Origin: Owenia fusiformis
Lineage: Eukaryota > Annelida > Polychaeta > Sabellida > Oweniidae
Direction: 5' to 3'
Assembly (NCBI GenBank): GCA_903813345.2
Contig: CAIIXF020000005.1
Location: forward strand, 24,245,375-24,309,374
Length of the DNA: 64,000 nt
Part shown: positions 48,619 to 60,627 of the stretch, piece by piece
Numbering within the stretch: position 1 is the first letter of the stretch
Layout: every line of letters starts with the position of its first letter
Made by a program: the position numbers and the translations under genes
Notes under the pieces: model-generated
Seen by the model: the letters and a program-made list of their open reading frames with translations, nothing else
What the model was told of the DNA's origin: nothing
The model's database searches: none

Positions 48619-49209
48619 TGAAACCTGTAAATCCAAACACGTCTCTAATTTGAACATCTCCCAATTACTCAGATGCGAGTAGGTAGTTACCTGTTTCGCC
48701 ACCAGGTGGCTGATTCGGGGAAATAACATGGCAGGGTATTACAAAACTCCCTTTAACTTGAATATGCATCAGTTTTAGTGGTTCACTTTTCAAATTACCC
48801 TTATCATGTATGTGATAGTTATACAAATTAAAATATGTCCAGTAAAAGAAAATATTATCTGCCCAACACAAGAAAAGATATTTCACTTTTTGTAGTTTTA
48901 CAACATGGGGTCTATGGGGAATCTCCCCGACCTAGAAGTCACATTTTCAAAGAAAATTCAATTATCAAAGTTGAATAACTCTTTTCAAAACCATATTTTT
49001 ACATGTAATTTTATATGTAGATTCCAAATATGACACCAGTTTGACTGAAATGTGAATTTTTAATGACGTAAATCAAGATTATTTCTACTCACATCTAGGA
49101 TATTGCCCATGCTTAACTCACATGCTGATAAAACCTTGAAATTTGAACACTTGCTAATTCTATCACTTTTGGCCAATCCCAGAGGTGTTTGGATTAGACA
49201 GGTTTTACT
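48619..49209. mobile_element. MITE with pogo-like ends upstream of ERI1
   Basis: The left end AAACCTGTAAATCCAAACAC and the right end GTGTTTGGATTAGACAGGTT are inverted, sharing 17 of 19 bases. It begins only about 70 bp upstream of the ERI1 start codon, so it may overlie the promoter. An internal relative lies at 41268-41800. Confidence 0.7.
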
Positions 49210-49439
49210 CTACATACATCCATGTATAAAAAAGAGAAAACTCATTGACCTACTTATTTTGTACTTCTTACTTGACGTAAATATAACGCGGCATTCTCTT
49301 CATAATTGTCAAATTCTGTTAGAGATGGAGCAGCATTTAAATGAATGAAATTCGACAACAAAGATGAAAACTGGATCAAAATGTTGTTAATGTCTAACAT
49401 TATAACTGGCTGTAAATTCAAAGTAGCAATCCAAAAGAT

Positions 49440-49600
49440 CTGAACTAATATATTGATCACTTCTTGTGTGTTTTGAATTTTATTGTGAGGTAATAAGACC
49501 AAAAGTCACAATTCAAATTGTGAAGTGAAAAAATGGTGGCTGGTTTGATTTCGAATTTTGTGATTGTGAAACAAATCATATACGGCAGAATAAAACATAT
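49440..49600. repeat. Copy of the repeat following 9850
   Basis: TAATAAGACCAAAAGTCACA, ATTCAAATTGTGAAGTGAA and TTTCGAATTTTGTGATTGTG correspond to 9898-9975 with modest divergence. It is non-coding. Confidence 0.6.
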
Positions 49601-50194
49601 AGCGTAAGGCTGAAATACAGCGGAAGCCTTAAATGAAGGTAAACCACTACAGTTCTTCATAGCTATTGTGCATGCGTCTCGAATGTGACACACGATCTGA
49701 TCGATTCTGGTCCAGGCACTTTACTCCTATATTACTTTATTATCCGGCCAGAATAGCAAATTTGAGGTATGAATTTTTGTTTCTTATGTCTATCCGACAT
49801 GTCAATAATCTGCAAAAGGCTAATAAGCCCATATTAAAGCAGATATATAATTTAACAGTGATAGAATTTGAATAGAATATAATTTAAAACATTAACATTT
49901 AAAAATAGATCTATGGTTTACAACTCATTTAAAATTGTAAGGAAACTTCCTGGTTGGCCCATGTACCCCCCAAGGACTTCCCTTTATGTTGGGATACCCT
50001 GGGACGACTGTCAGGCTACCGCGTTGACATCGCCCCTCTTTACCAGTAGTGCAGGCTTGTTGCTATGCACTAGGGACCATGAGTTGAGTGCTCTGGGTAA
50101 AAAAAATCTATAATAAAACACACCTATTAATTGCTGTTATTGACATAGGCTATGGGCATTCAATTGAAAGCCCATGCATTGGCATAGTATGATG

Positions 50195-50546
50195 ATTCCT
50201 ACAGTCGGAGACATTAATAAACCTCAACCATCAAAAGTTGTCACAATGGGCTAAATTCTCAGTATCATCTCTCAAACTCTCCAAAGCGGTAAAAAACTTA
50301 TTCCCGTTCACTCGATCTAAGTAGCATAATAAATGAATCCAAAGCTTCATTCCTGCAAATGATGGATAAATTCCTGTCAAATCCAACGAATGTTTTCATG
50401 AATCGCCATGTTTGTGATCCAAGGAGGATTGACTCCCAGAATGCAACATCAGTTAACCTTATTTACTTGTGACAGGTTTCAAAATGGCAGAATGGCATTT
50501 TGAAAGCTGGCACATCATGTTGCATTCTGGGAGCCAATCCTCCTTG
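50195..50546. repeat. Dispersed repeat ending in a palindromic MITE (copy 2)
   Basis: It is the second copy of the 8728-9080 family, with the palindrome at 50420-50546 (CAAGGAGGATTGACTCCCAG ... GGGAGCCAATCCTCCTTG). The right border coincides with the palindrome's end, as in copy 1. Confidence 0.7.
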
Positions 50547-50689
50547 CAGCGTTATTTCTTATCTGACATATCTTGTGGCCCGCCCTAGGTTTAATGTCCC
50601 TGCCTATTCGGCCCTTGATGCAAAAAATTTTAATGGTGGCCTATGCCAGTCAACTATGCCTGTCAACTTGGGAACACCTAACATGAGTG

Positions 50690-50785
50690 ACTAACAAATG
50701 TTGAACACCTTTGTTCAAATTTTGGACACCTTGGTCCAAATCTGAACACATTGGCCACATTTTTAGCACCTTGGTTCAAATTTTA
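50690..50785. repeat. Imperfect short repeats of CACCTTGGTYCAAATTT
   Basis: The words CACCTTTGTTCAAATTTTGG, CACCTTGGTCCAAATCTG and CACCTTGGTTCAAATTTTA recur with a period near 20-35 bases. Confidence 0.6.
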
Positions 50786-50986
50786 TTGCATATAACCAAA
50801 CTCAAAATTTCAGGGGTAGGTGTGAAATATTTCAAGGAAAATGCGTGACATATACGGCATCCGCGTGATAAGTCAGAATGAAATGTGTTCGTTTTTTTAG
50901 GCGTTCGGTTTTGTGCTGTATCGGCGATCATTTTTGGAAGTTTTTCTACACTAACAGGAATATTTTTGCTGGACAATAATCAGATA

Positions 50987-51066
50987 AAATGCGTATTTGC
51001 GTGACAAATGCGTATTTGCGTGACAAATGCGTATTTGCGTGACAAATGCGTATTTGCGTGACAAAT
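50987..51066. repeat. 18-bp tandem repeat, four near-identical units
   Basis: AATGCGTATTTGCGTGAC occurs four times head to tail. Related words (GCGTGACA, TGTGACAAGTACGCAAAT) continue to about 51130. There are no spacers, so it is not CRISPR. Confidence 0.9.
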
Positions 51067-51474
51067 TCTGTCACGCAAAAAAACTGGCGTGACTTCAAAT
51101 TTTCCAGCAAATGTGTGACAAGTACGCAAATTGTGGGACAGTTGGACAGCCTGCCTATTGCAGCGCATGGAATATATTACATGCGCATTTTATTAATAAC
51201 TGATAGTGAGAATTTGAAACCAATGAAAGCATAGCACGGAAGTTAAACCCAACCACGGCAACAAGAACACTCAGAAAAAAATCATGAAACCCGTGGTATT
51301 TTTGCCTGTGTGGGATCGCAGATAAATCGAAGGTAAACTCAAGGTAGCCCATGGCTTTCTAGACAGGAATTAATAGAAGACCATGCTTTCTTATACTGTC
51401 AATGAATGACCGTAACCACTTATCTAACGGTAATAAACTAGTAAATAGTACTAAATACCTTTACAGACTTGCTG

Positions 51475-51647
51475 TTTAATTTTTCTCCCTTTTTAACGTA
51501 ATCTGGCAGAATTTCGCAAATTGCATTAATAATACGAACGATAGACACATCGTTCGTATTTTTTCCCAAATAGTGTAGATTCACGGGCATTTTTGAATTT
51601 TGGACCATAGGAGCCCATAGGGGCTCATATTTGTTGGAACTTGTCAT
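51475..51647 (-). CDS. Possible first coding exon of an unidentified gene
   Basis: The minus strand opens at ATG 51647 (context AAGATGA) and reads through about 57 codons to a possible GTAAAG donor: NKYEPLWAPMVQNSKM, LHYLGKNTNDVSIVRIINAI, CEILPDYVKKGEKL. The composition is protein-like and the start is good. I recognise no family and find no convincing second exon before ERI1. If real, it would be transcribed away from the phosphatase gene at 52321. It could be chance. Confidence 0.3.
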
Positions 51648-51940
51648 CTTATCCTTAAAAATACATTTTACTATCGAGCGCTAGCCACAAAAACACCCAT
51701 CAAATTGTAGGTCCCTAACCATTTATTTCAAAACTGGCGGGTGTTCACGTAGGAACTATAAATTAAATTATTCCGCAGACTCCATTATACAATATTCTAA
51801 ATGTATGGTCTTTTTATAAAATTATAGTATATGGTGGAATGTCACATGTGCAACGTTTATTTATCAATAGTTCTTGTATTCGTATTGTTTTTCAATTGTA
51901 AATTATATTTTGCTAAATGGATTTATTTCTTGCGCGCAGG

Positions 51941-52071
51941 TGAAGTAATAGTGATTCAGCTCCATTCATTACCGCCTTCATTCATAAATCTCGCCCGACA
52001 TGATAACAACGTAGTAAAAGCAGGTCAAATTAACCAGATATTTGACACGTTAGGTCTACGTTTTAATGGTA
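51941..52071 (+). other. Exon-like segment upstream of the MAP-kinase phosphatase
   Basis: A CTTGCGCGCAG acceptor and a GTAAGT donor bracket 131 bases, which stay open in one frame (LHSLPPSFINLARHDN, INQIFDTLGLRFNG). A TTTTATTGCAG acceptor at about 52186 could join it to the 5' UTR of the gene starting at 52321. It may be a 5' UTR exon or coincidence. Confidence 0.3.
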
Positions 52072-52320
52072 AGTTTACATTTTTATTCGATTAAATTTTT
52101 TACATTACTATCTATAGAACAACTTGATATCATTATTTTTACTTTCGTATGATTATTTACAGTGTATTGTTGTGTTTTATTGCAGTGAATTTTTCAACAG
52201 GAAGTGGCCATTTTCCTGCGGACGGTTCAAATTCCAGTGGTGAATAATTCACAAATCACTCGTGTATTGGTCATCAGTACACTGCACCTCACCTCAGAAC
52301 GAACCTTAATTATTATAAAC

Positions 52321-55300
52321 ATGGAAGTGAAAGGAGTAAAGTCGTGTGAACTATGGTGCATGCTCAGAGACTCAGATTTAGAGGATAACAAGAGAATTTT
52401 AGTGTTGGATTGTCGTTCATTTCTCTGTTTCAACATTGGACATGTAAAATTTTCCCATAATATCCACATTCCACCAATATTAAAGAGGAGATCGGGTGGT
52501 ACAACATCTTTATCAAATGTCATCACATGCAAAAACACTAGAAACCTATTACTTAAAGGAGACTTTTTTGAAAGTGTAGTTCTAATTGATGATGATAATG
52601 TGGAAAATATTGAACAATTAGACCCTAAAACAAACATTGCACTCGTCCTAAAAAGTCTACAAGATTCCACTGAACTAAAAGAAGTGTTCGTGTTGCTAGG
52701 TATGTATATTCTATGTATTTATAATAATTAAACATAATTATAATGAATGAAACACAAAATGGTTGGTTGGTTAAGTCCATATATACGGTGCTATCATGTC
52801 ACCTAATAGTCTCTGGTGCTGTTTTTTCAATGGTGCTTTTCTCTTGTGACTGTCTCTGGTGTTTTTGTAGATTATTTTTATTTTTGTTTTTTCTAAAATC
52901 ACTAAAGTTCCTTAGCTTGTAATTTATTTACATTTAAAGTTCACTAACAAACATTAGAATTCACTAACACCTCAAAATTACTAAATCTCTAAAGTACATT
53001 GCTTCTGTTTCTTGATGATGAACAAAATGAAGCCTACTGTCAAATTGAACAGGAGTTGTAAAAACAATTTATCAAAGACTTTATAAATGTCACAATGGCA
53101 TGATAGAAAAATCATGAGAACACACCCAAAATAGATTGTACATTGTACATGATGTTTTAAAATCATTAAAATTTGATAAATGTTAACCATTTTTAAGACT
53201 TTTTAGCAAGAGTATATTTTCTGAAACCTTTGTTTCTAATTTCCGTAGTGACGTAACATCCAACATCAAGACTAAATTTCCTGTAGTTTGACAATGTTGA
53301 CAGGTTATTAGGCTAACAAGGAAGTGTCTACCTGAGTAGTGGTAACTTGGGAAATCTAATTACTTTCACTAAGTTAATTAACCCAAAAGGTTTCCTAGGA
53401 TCCTGCCGCTTATCCTTCTCTGGAATAATTCACCGCTAAATCAACAACATATTTTATGTAAAAATGATGAGAAATAACCTATTATGGTTTATAAATATAT
53501 TCATGAACATGCATGAGAAAAATCTTGTAGAACACTACTCAAAATAATAGATTTTTGGTTTTGGTTATAGTAATTCAATGTAACATCGTCAGAGACTTAT
53601 AGTTTTAGCTGAATAGAACAATTGAATTAATGGAATGAATGCTAAAAGACTATGAAGAGTTAATAAGTACATTATTCGTCACATATAGGATATTGATGAA
53701 AATTATACGCCCTCACTTCAGATCAATTCAAGTTAATTTAAGAAATAATCCCTGTTTCGTTTCGGAGCTGACAGGAATATTTCTACTTCATCATGACATT
53801 AATATATAAGTACATCACTTGATCTAGATACCTGATTATTAGACATAGGTGTGAACGTTTATATTTTATCTTATCTAATCTATATTTGAGGGATTTGAAG
53901 ATATTTCATTAAACCAAGAAATTAGTTACAGAACAAGAAGTAATTATTATTATCTCACTCTCCGTGAAAATATAGGTACATGTACATTTTTTATATTAAT
54001 CGATAATTTTGTTTTCAAACTCTTGTTTCAGCATGACAAAACATAATCATGTTTAATAGATGTTTGAAGTTTATGTTTCAACCTACATTGTATATGTATT
54101 TTAGATTAATTCGTAAATGTGAAGTTTGATATATGTGGATGTGTTGTGTGCATTAAGCTGATAGTATAGTTTTACAAACACAACCAGCAGGATGTTGCCG
54201 CACATCGATCAATTAATTACTAAACAATGAAGCTGTCAAATATATAAATCATATCATCAAAATACCTTATCTGAACCCATGGAATTTATGTACACATCTA
54301 TTGTCATTTGTCCATCCTCATCCCATCAAATAAAGTTCGGTTAATTCAGGGAACGTCTTCATCTTTCTAGGAGAGGATATTCACTTGATGATTTTTATAC
54401 AGTTTCATAAATGTATAAGATCTGTTTATTTGAATTTCAAATTGATGTAGATTTTATAATATTTTTTGTTAGATCTTATGAATAAGATTATAATGTAATT
54501 GTGACTTCCCTCCAAAATAATACAGATTTACAATTCAGTTCAAAATAATTATTTCATTATTTGAAAAAAAGTGTTCAATTTTGATAATATGATGTCTTAC
54601 TAGCAAATTCTTGGGTAATGGAGAAAAGTAGATGTTTTTTATGATCATAGCTGCAATGAACTGTGAAATATCTGAAATAGTCCAAGTGAAGTGCAGCTTA
54701 TTGATGAGGATCCAAGATGAACAACAAAATGAATCTATGGCTATTTGATTTTGGTCGATGTTTGTTTGATGTATGTGTTAGACAAATGTCCAATATTGAA
54801 TATTGTTTCATTACATTGAAACTTGAGCATCATCCACTTCCCAATTGTCGATATTAAGAGAATTGATTTGTAATTAACATGTATTGGTAAAACCCAGAGG
54901 CATAGATAAAAGATTACTAACTTAGGTTAACGCCCACATTATACTGAAGAATCGCTACTAATTATTGATAAGGAAACTGTGAGATTTACACTACATCAGC
55001 CTTGAGCCATAGGAAGTCAAATATCTCATTAGTTACTTCAATTATAAGGCAGAGACATTTTTTAGATTATTTGTTCAATTATATTCCCTGAAAGAAATTA
55101 TGTTATTTTTTTCTCTTCAATTTCCCTTTCATAAAGAATATATTTATGTCACTTTTTAGCCTTCTGATGTCCATTTTCAAAAGTTAAATGAAATATGACC
55201 AATACGATCAGATGTAACCATACTTGTTATCATAACTCTTAAATATGTGTGACTTTCATTCATGAGTGTCATATATCATTAGTTTTGTATAATAGAAAGA

Positions 55301-58300
55301 AGATAAAGTTTGTCTGCTTTTTGGGGCTATCGCAGCTGTTTTTATTTCATATTTTACGCAGAATTCTGAAAGGTGACACAAAAAATGCAAAACCCTTCTG
55401 TTTCCTGTGATATAATCAACTGATCAAATAGTTGCTTTATACAAATCAGATAATTCACAATCTGCACAGTTTTCTGACTTTCATGTCTAAATATGTTTTA
55501 TTTTTGTTGTTTATGATGGATAAATTGGTTAATTCTGATGTTATTTAATCAGACAATTAGAATAAATGGCACAGATTATGACCTGATTATTACAAAGATT
55601 TATAGAGATGTAAACATTAAAACTACCAACACCAATAAATAACTGAAAACTGTATTTGATATGCATAAAAATATATCCCATTATACATAGATTTTTCATT
55701 CGTTATATTTTATTCACTAACATTAATTACCGTATCGGTTTATACAAATGTACACAGATAAATATTGTTGTTTTGTTAAAGGGATTAGACAGGATTAAGG
55801 CATAATATTAGATTAACAGGGTCTTAGTACATGTGTTTAGTCATGAGTTGATATGTAATCATGTAATGATATAGTATGTCAATACATACATGTGAGGAGA
55901 ATACCATTGATTACTATATGAGGATGTGCATCACATCCTGCATTATATACTGCATCACATCCTGCATTAACTTCATCAATAGGTCTGAACGATGAAAAGG
56001 GGTGTGGGGGGTATTATATTATCTCAATTGAATGAAAAAGGCAACATAATTTCTTTGTCAGCTTTCAACCTTTTTAATGTCACCCACCAAGAAGCACTGT
56101 AGCTACATTTTTATGTTTTGGGCATCAGTGTCACATGCGAGAATTTTTATATAGAATAGTGGTGCAAGGCAATAGTGCATGTAATATCTAAAAAGTAGTC
56201 TTGCACCAACCATACATTCTATTTCCCCTCCCAGAGTGCAAGTGGTTTGTATATGAGAGGGGCATAGTCAAGGCTTGATGCAAGACTTCCCATATATTAT
56301 AGCAATATTAGTCAACCTGTTACAGAATAGCAATACATTTGATAAAGCTGTGTTCAATTTTTGTTTCCAATGCCAAAACATTTACATATAACTTCTTAAT
56401 AGCTGAATGAGTCATTAAGAATATGGGACTAAATATATCAAAAAGACAATTAGATGTCTAAATATAATATCATGCCTCCCTTAAGAAAATGACATTTTTC
56501 ATTATCACGTCATTTTTCACCTTGGCAATATTTAAATATGTAATCTGATGCCTAGTAATAGTAATTATTGTTGATTAAGGTAGTTTATGAAAGCAAAATC
56601 AAACTTAGAAAAATGTGGCATTTCGCTGGAGACAGGATGTCAAGTCAGAGAACTGTGAGTATTTCAGGCTGCTACTTCGGGTGAATAGGCCTACACAAAA
56701 TCAATTCTTATTTTATTCTGAGAAAGCAATTCTTATTTCATTCTTATTCTGATTCACATCTTTCTATTTTCACATGGCTAAGAGGAAATTTTAGTTGTTA
56801 TGGTTTATCATTATGATGTCCTAGTTTTTGTTTTTGTTTTGTTATATTCAATTAGTTTGTATTCTCTCTCAATTACTGTTTCCATAGAAAGGTGTAATGT
56901 ATTTTTGTATTTTCCTTGACCAACAAAGAGATATTTTTGATGTGTATGTGTTTTATCTAGATTATAAATTGGGATCTCTTCTTTCTTGTAAGATTCGTTG
57001 TTTGAAGTTGCGATCAATAGATTTACCAGATATTGTCTTTTGATGGCATGATTGATTGGAGACCATTTCCGGCAGAATGCCCGAGGGATGTTTTAGAAGA
57101 TTAGTCTCAACTCATCCTTTCCTACTATTTGAACTACAATTGATATCTAGCTCCCAACTTTGCATTGAGCTTCCAATTATTGAGTTTGGCTTGAATGCAT
57201 AAATTTAAAAGTAAATTGATTAGCATATCTTGATACATTTATTATACATGTATACTATATAATAAAAATGGTCCATGTAGTCAGGATATGGCATGATGAT
57301 AATTCCAGCAAACAGTTTCTTAGGGATGTAGAGAATCTGTCCGTCCATTTGTCTGGTCATCTATTCGTCAATCTTTCCATATATCTGTCGGAACAATATA
57401 ACTCAAATACTGATTGATGGATTTGGTTCAAATTTTAATTGCTGATTTCTTGTGGGCATGGGACTTGTGTTTGAGAAGGAATTCAATATGGCCTCTTAAT
57501 ACAAAATAACCACCATTTTTGTAAAAATGTCATCTATTTTACTTCAAATACCAGTTGTTGGATATGATTCAAATTTTATAGACTAATGCTTTAGGATATA
57601 CGAGCAAAGAATATCTCTCAATGAGAGAATTTTTAAGATGGCTGAATTCAAAATGGCCACCTTTTTTATGGGAAAATGTAATTTTTGATAATTTAATTAG
57701 TTACTGATTATCAAATTTGGTTTTAATTGTATAATCTAATATTGGAAATTCAATTTTTCTGATGTATTCGTTAATACTTGGTCATTCCTTTTTGAAGTTG
57801 GGTGGGTGCTTATTTGGGGGTGGGTGCTAAATATGGCAATTACGACAGTCTAGGTTCACTAAATATGGCGATTATGGATGGTAGTTCAATATCTAGGCTA
57901 TTACAGATGTGCTTGTTTCTATATCGAATATTTATTTTAAACATATGTTGCAAAAAACAATTGATGTGTTGGTTAATCAATATGTAGAGGAAGTATTGTT
58001 TTGCGTTGATTCTTGGAAATACAACAGAATTATTGCTTGTCATTGAACTGTTTTTTAAATACTCTTATGGAATGTCAAAGTGCTGTAAGTGAACACATGA
58101 GTAATTATGATATTACAATTTAAGGATTCCATACATAACCACATTGTAGGAAAGGACATGAAACATAGGAGCCATTGCAATAACTCCCAAATCGATCAGT
58201 TCTTTATAAAAAAATTCAACAAAAAGAAAAAGTTCAAGTAGATACATTTAACTGAAACTTTGAAGATGAGAGTAGTCATTTTCCCTTTCATATTATAGAG

Positions 58301-60627
58301 CACTCTTTTTTTGCACTAAACAAGTTAGGTTTAAGATCAGTATAAAGTAAGCAGGATTTCCATGGAGCAGAAATATAATAGTTTCTCATTTAAAAATCAA
58401 AAATGATATGCTGGTACATGATGAAATCAGTTGATTAAAACAAAAGTTGTAGTCATAAAATTACGAAAACACATGGAATTCCCAAATTAGTAATATTTCT
58501 TATCTTGGTAAATAGATGATAAATGCCACATGACCAATAAGCCTAATACTACGAATATTAATCAGTGTTGCACCAAATCTGATAATGGGAAACCCTTTTA
58601 CTAATTAAAAAATTCCAGTACTTTCTTTGTATAACGTATTACATCGAGTCAATGTCCTTAGTGTGTTAATGCCATATTCATGGATTATGAAATATGAATA
58701 CATTTCGTAATCATTTCCTCCAACCACATTTCTCGTAATGAGCATTCTCTGTTGTGCCCCTTACTTGTATTGTTCAATAAATGTAACCTGTTATGATCCT
58801 ATTAATAACTTATTTCCAATTTATATAGCACAATTTTCATCAATACTAACAGGATGTTTTTTACCATGCAACTCCATTTACTGTATATGGCTAATGCATT
58901 ATTTAGACAGAGTTCAAAATGCATACATTTATGACTATGTTCTAAATTGTTTGTTTTTCAAATATCGAGAATATTTACAGAAAATGGTAGAAATGACAGA
59001 AACGAGTTGAATGTATTTTTTAAATAATCTCACAATTTTACAATATTTTGTCCTCAAAACATATATTTAGACTCCAAGAGTTCTGATATTTCTCATTTAT
59101 ATTGATGTTTAAAGGTGTATTTCTTGCGGGCACACATTTCTCTCATGATATGGTAGCTAAAACAATTTATCAATTCAAATTTACAAAACTTAATTTTTTC
59201 TCTAGTAATGTATATAATATATTGTTGCATTACATTTCAGATGGTTACAAGACCTTTTCAGCCGAATGGCCGCAGATGTGCATCCGTAGCTCTGAGGCTG
59301 ATCCCCGGCTGACCCATTCCCTCTCCCTACCCTCATCAAAGACACCCCTCACACGGCAGGAGAAAGTCTATGCCAGTCTCACAAATCAGGTAAATTAACT
59401 GGTTCTTATTTACCTAAATAACACTTAAAATTGCGTTATTTAACTTTTACCTTTCTGTAATTGTGGTGAAATTGTATTTTCTGTTTGAACCTTTTAGGAA
59501 TTTGGGTATATAGTTTTCAGGAAAATTTTATTTAGCCAGAAAATGCGATATTTGAGACACTAAATACAATGTCATATTTTTTATAAAACGAATATATGAT
59601 ACTGAATTCTAAAAAAAGTTCACCGTGATTATCAATTACATTCTTACTTCCTCTTTATGATAAACAACTATTAATAGATTTACATGTACAAATAAGGAGA
59701 AGAAATATAAATGATTATACAAAGGTTGTTATTTTACTACATATGTCAGATGTGTATGTTTTGATGATATATGACTATTGCTAATGTGTTTATCACCAAA
59801 ACTGATAATTTCATCTTGATAAACTCATTTTCTCGACAACTTGTAAATAGATTTACCACAGGAATGCCCACTCCCTGCTTGGCGTCAAAATAACAAGGAA
59901 GATTGTGTGTTGTACACTGATTAATAGTTTTCAAATGTTTTGTTTTGGTTTCATTTTATGCCACTGAAGTGTCAGACTTATTTATGGATTTGTCTGTTTG
60001 CTTGTCCAAAAACTGGTTAGATGTATATACAAGTATATACACTAAATAGATAATGACCGCTTTTGTTTGTACTGTATAGAATATTTATTGTAATTTTCTT
60101 TTACCAATATTATTGTTTCTTTGATGGATAATTTTTAGACCGAGTCAATGAATTCATATCTAAAAAAATAAATTTTAACTTAAAAGCTGTCTGGCTCAGT
60201 ACAGTAAATGTATAAGCTTTACAGACATTGAAACTCTTTTAATCTCTATACCCAGGCTCATCTTGGTTCAACAATTTTTTTCAAATGACTGAAGGAATAC
60301 ACTGTTATACATTATTGGCATGGGCTAGGGCTAACAACTATTAAATAAATATATTAAGGCAAAGTTTTCCTTAAACATTTCACTAAAAGGGTGCTATTTA
60401 TTTGCAGGGTCAGCCAGCTGAGATTCTCCCATGGTTATACCTGGGCAGTGCCTACCATTCAGCACAGAAACAGCAACTCTTAGACTTTGGGATAACTGCC
60501 ATACTTAACGTATCAAACACAATCAGCCCCAAATATCCTGAATCATTTGACTACCATCGGGTCCCAGTAGATGACACTGCAAATGCAAACATTAAGGGTT
60601 GGTTTCCCGAAGCAATAAAATTTATAG
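52321..60627 (+). CDS. Inducible MAP-kinase phosphatase (DUSP1/2/4/5 type), N-terminal part (continues past right edge)
   Basis: Three exons, 52321-52699, 59241-59389 and 60408-60627, join in phase for 249 residues. Residues 26-110 form the rhodanese/CH2 domain (LVLDCRSFLCFNIGHV), with the basic kinase-docking patch LKRRSGG at 54-60. Exon 2 begins DGYKTFSAEWPQMC, matching the GGYEAFS segment of DUSP1 as recalled. Exon 3 starts the dual-specificity domain: ILPWLYLGSAYHS, FGITAILNVS and VPVDDTANANIKGWF, with the general-acid Asp at 231 or 232. The HCxxGxxR loop must be in a later exon beyond 64000. YLGSAYHS points to the nuclear inducible group rather than DUSP6/7/9 or DUSP8/16. It would remove phosphates from Thr and Tyr of ERK/JNK/p38. 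The start is the first ATG in frame; an earlier GTG was ignored. Confidence 0.92.
52755..52985 (-). mobile_element. 5'-truncated LINE 3' UTR
   Basis: Read on the minus strand it ends CTTAACCAACCAACCA and contains GACTATTAGGTGACAT, which matches the 3' UTR of the LINE at 11510-12232 (GACTAATAGGTGACAT). Only the 3' UTR is kept. It lies in intron 1 of the phosphatase gene. Confidence 0.6.
53000..57329. other. Phosphatase intron 1, no gene recognised
   Basis: This is AT-rich intron without a recognisable exon, RNA gene or bounded transposon. A short near-direct repeat GCATCACATCCTGCATTA occurs twice near 55928-55968. Confidence 0.45.
57330..57700. repeat. Dispersed repeat fragment (same family as 46735-46980)
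   Basis: CTGTCCGTCCATTTGTCTGG, AATATAACTCAAATACTGAT and the phrase TGGATTTGGTTCAAATTTTA correspond to the 46735 family. Two internal half-repeats follow (CAAAATGGCCACC, ATATGATTCAAATTTTATAG). Confidence 0.5.
57701..59240. other. Phosphatase intron 1, last part
   Basis: I recognise no gene or bounded repeat here up to the TTACATTTCAG acceptor of exon 2. Confidence 0.45.

Noticed and set aside
50987-51066. CRISPR-like array
   Set aside because: Units are contiguous 18-bp repeats with no spacers, in a eukaryotic context.
52204-52320. Upstream extension of the phosphatase frame
   Set aside because: It begins with GTG; the first ATG in frame at 52321 gives the normal MKP N-terminus. It is probably 5' UTR.
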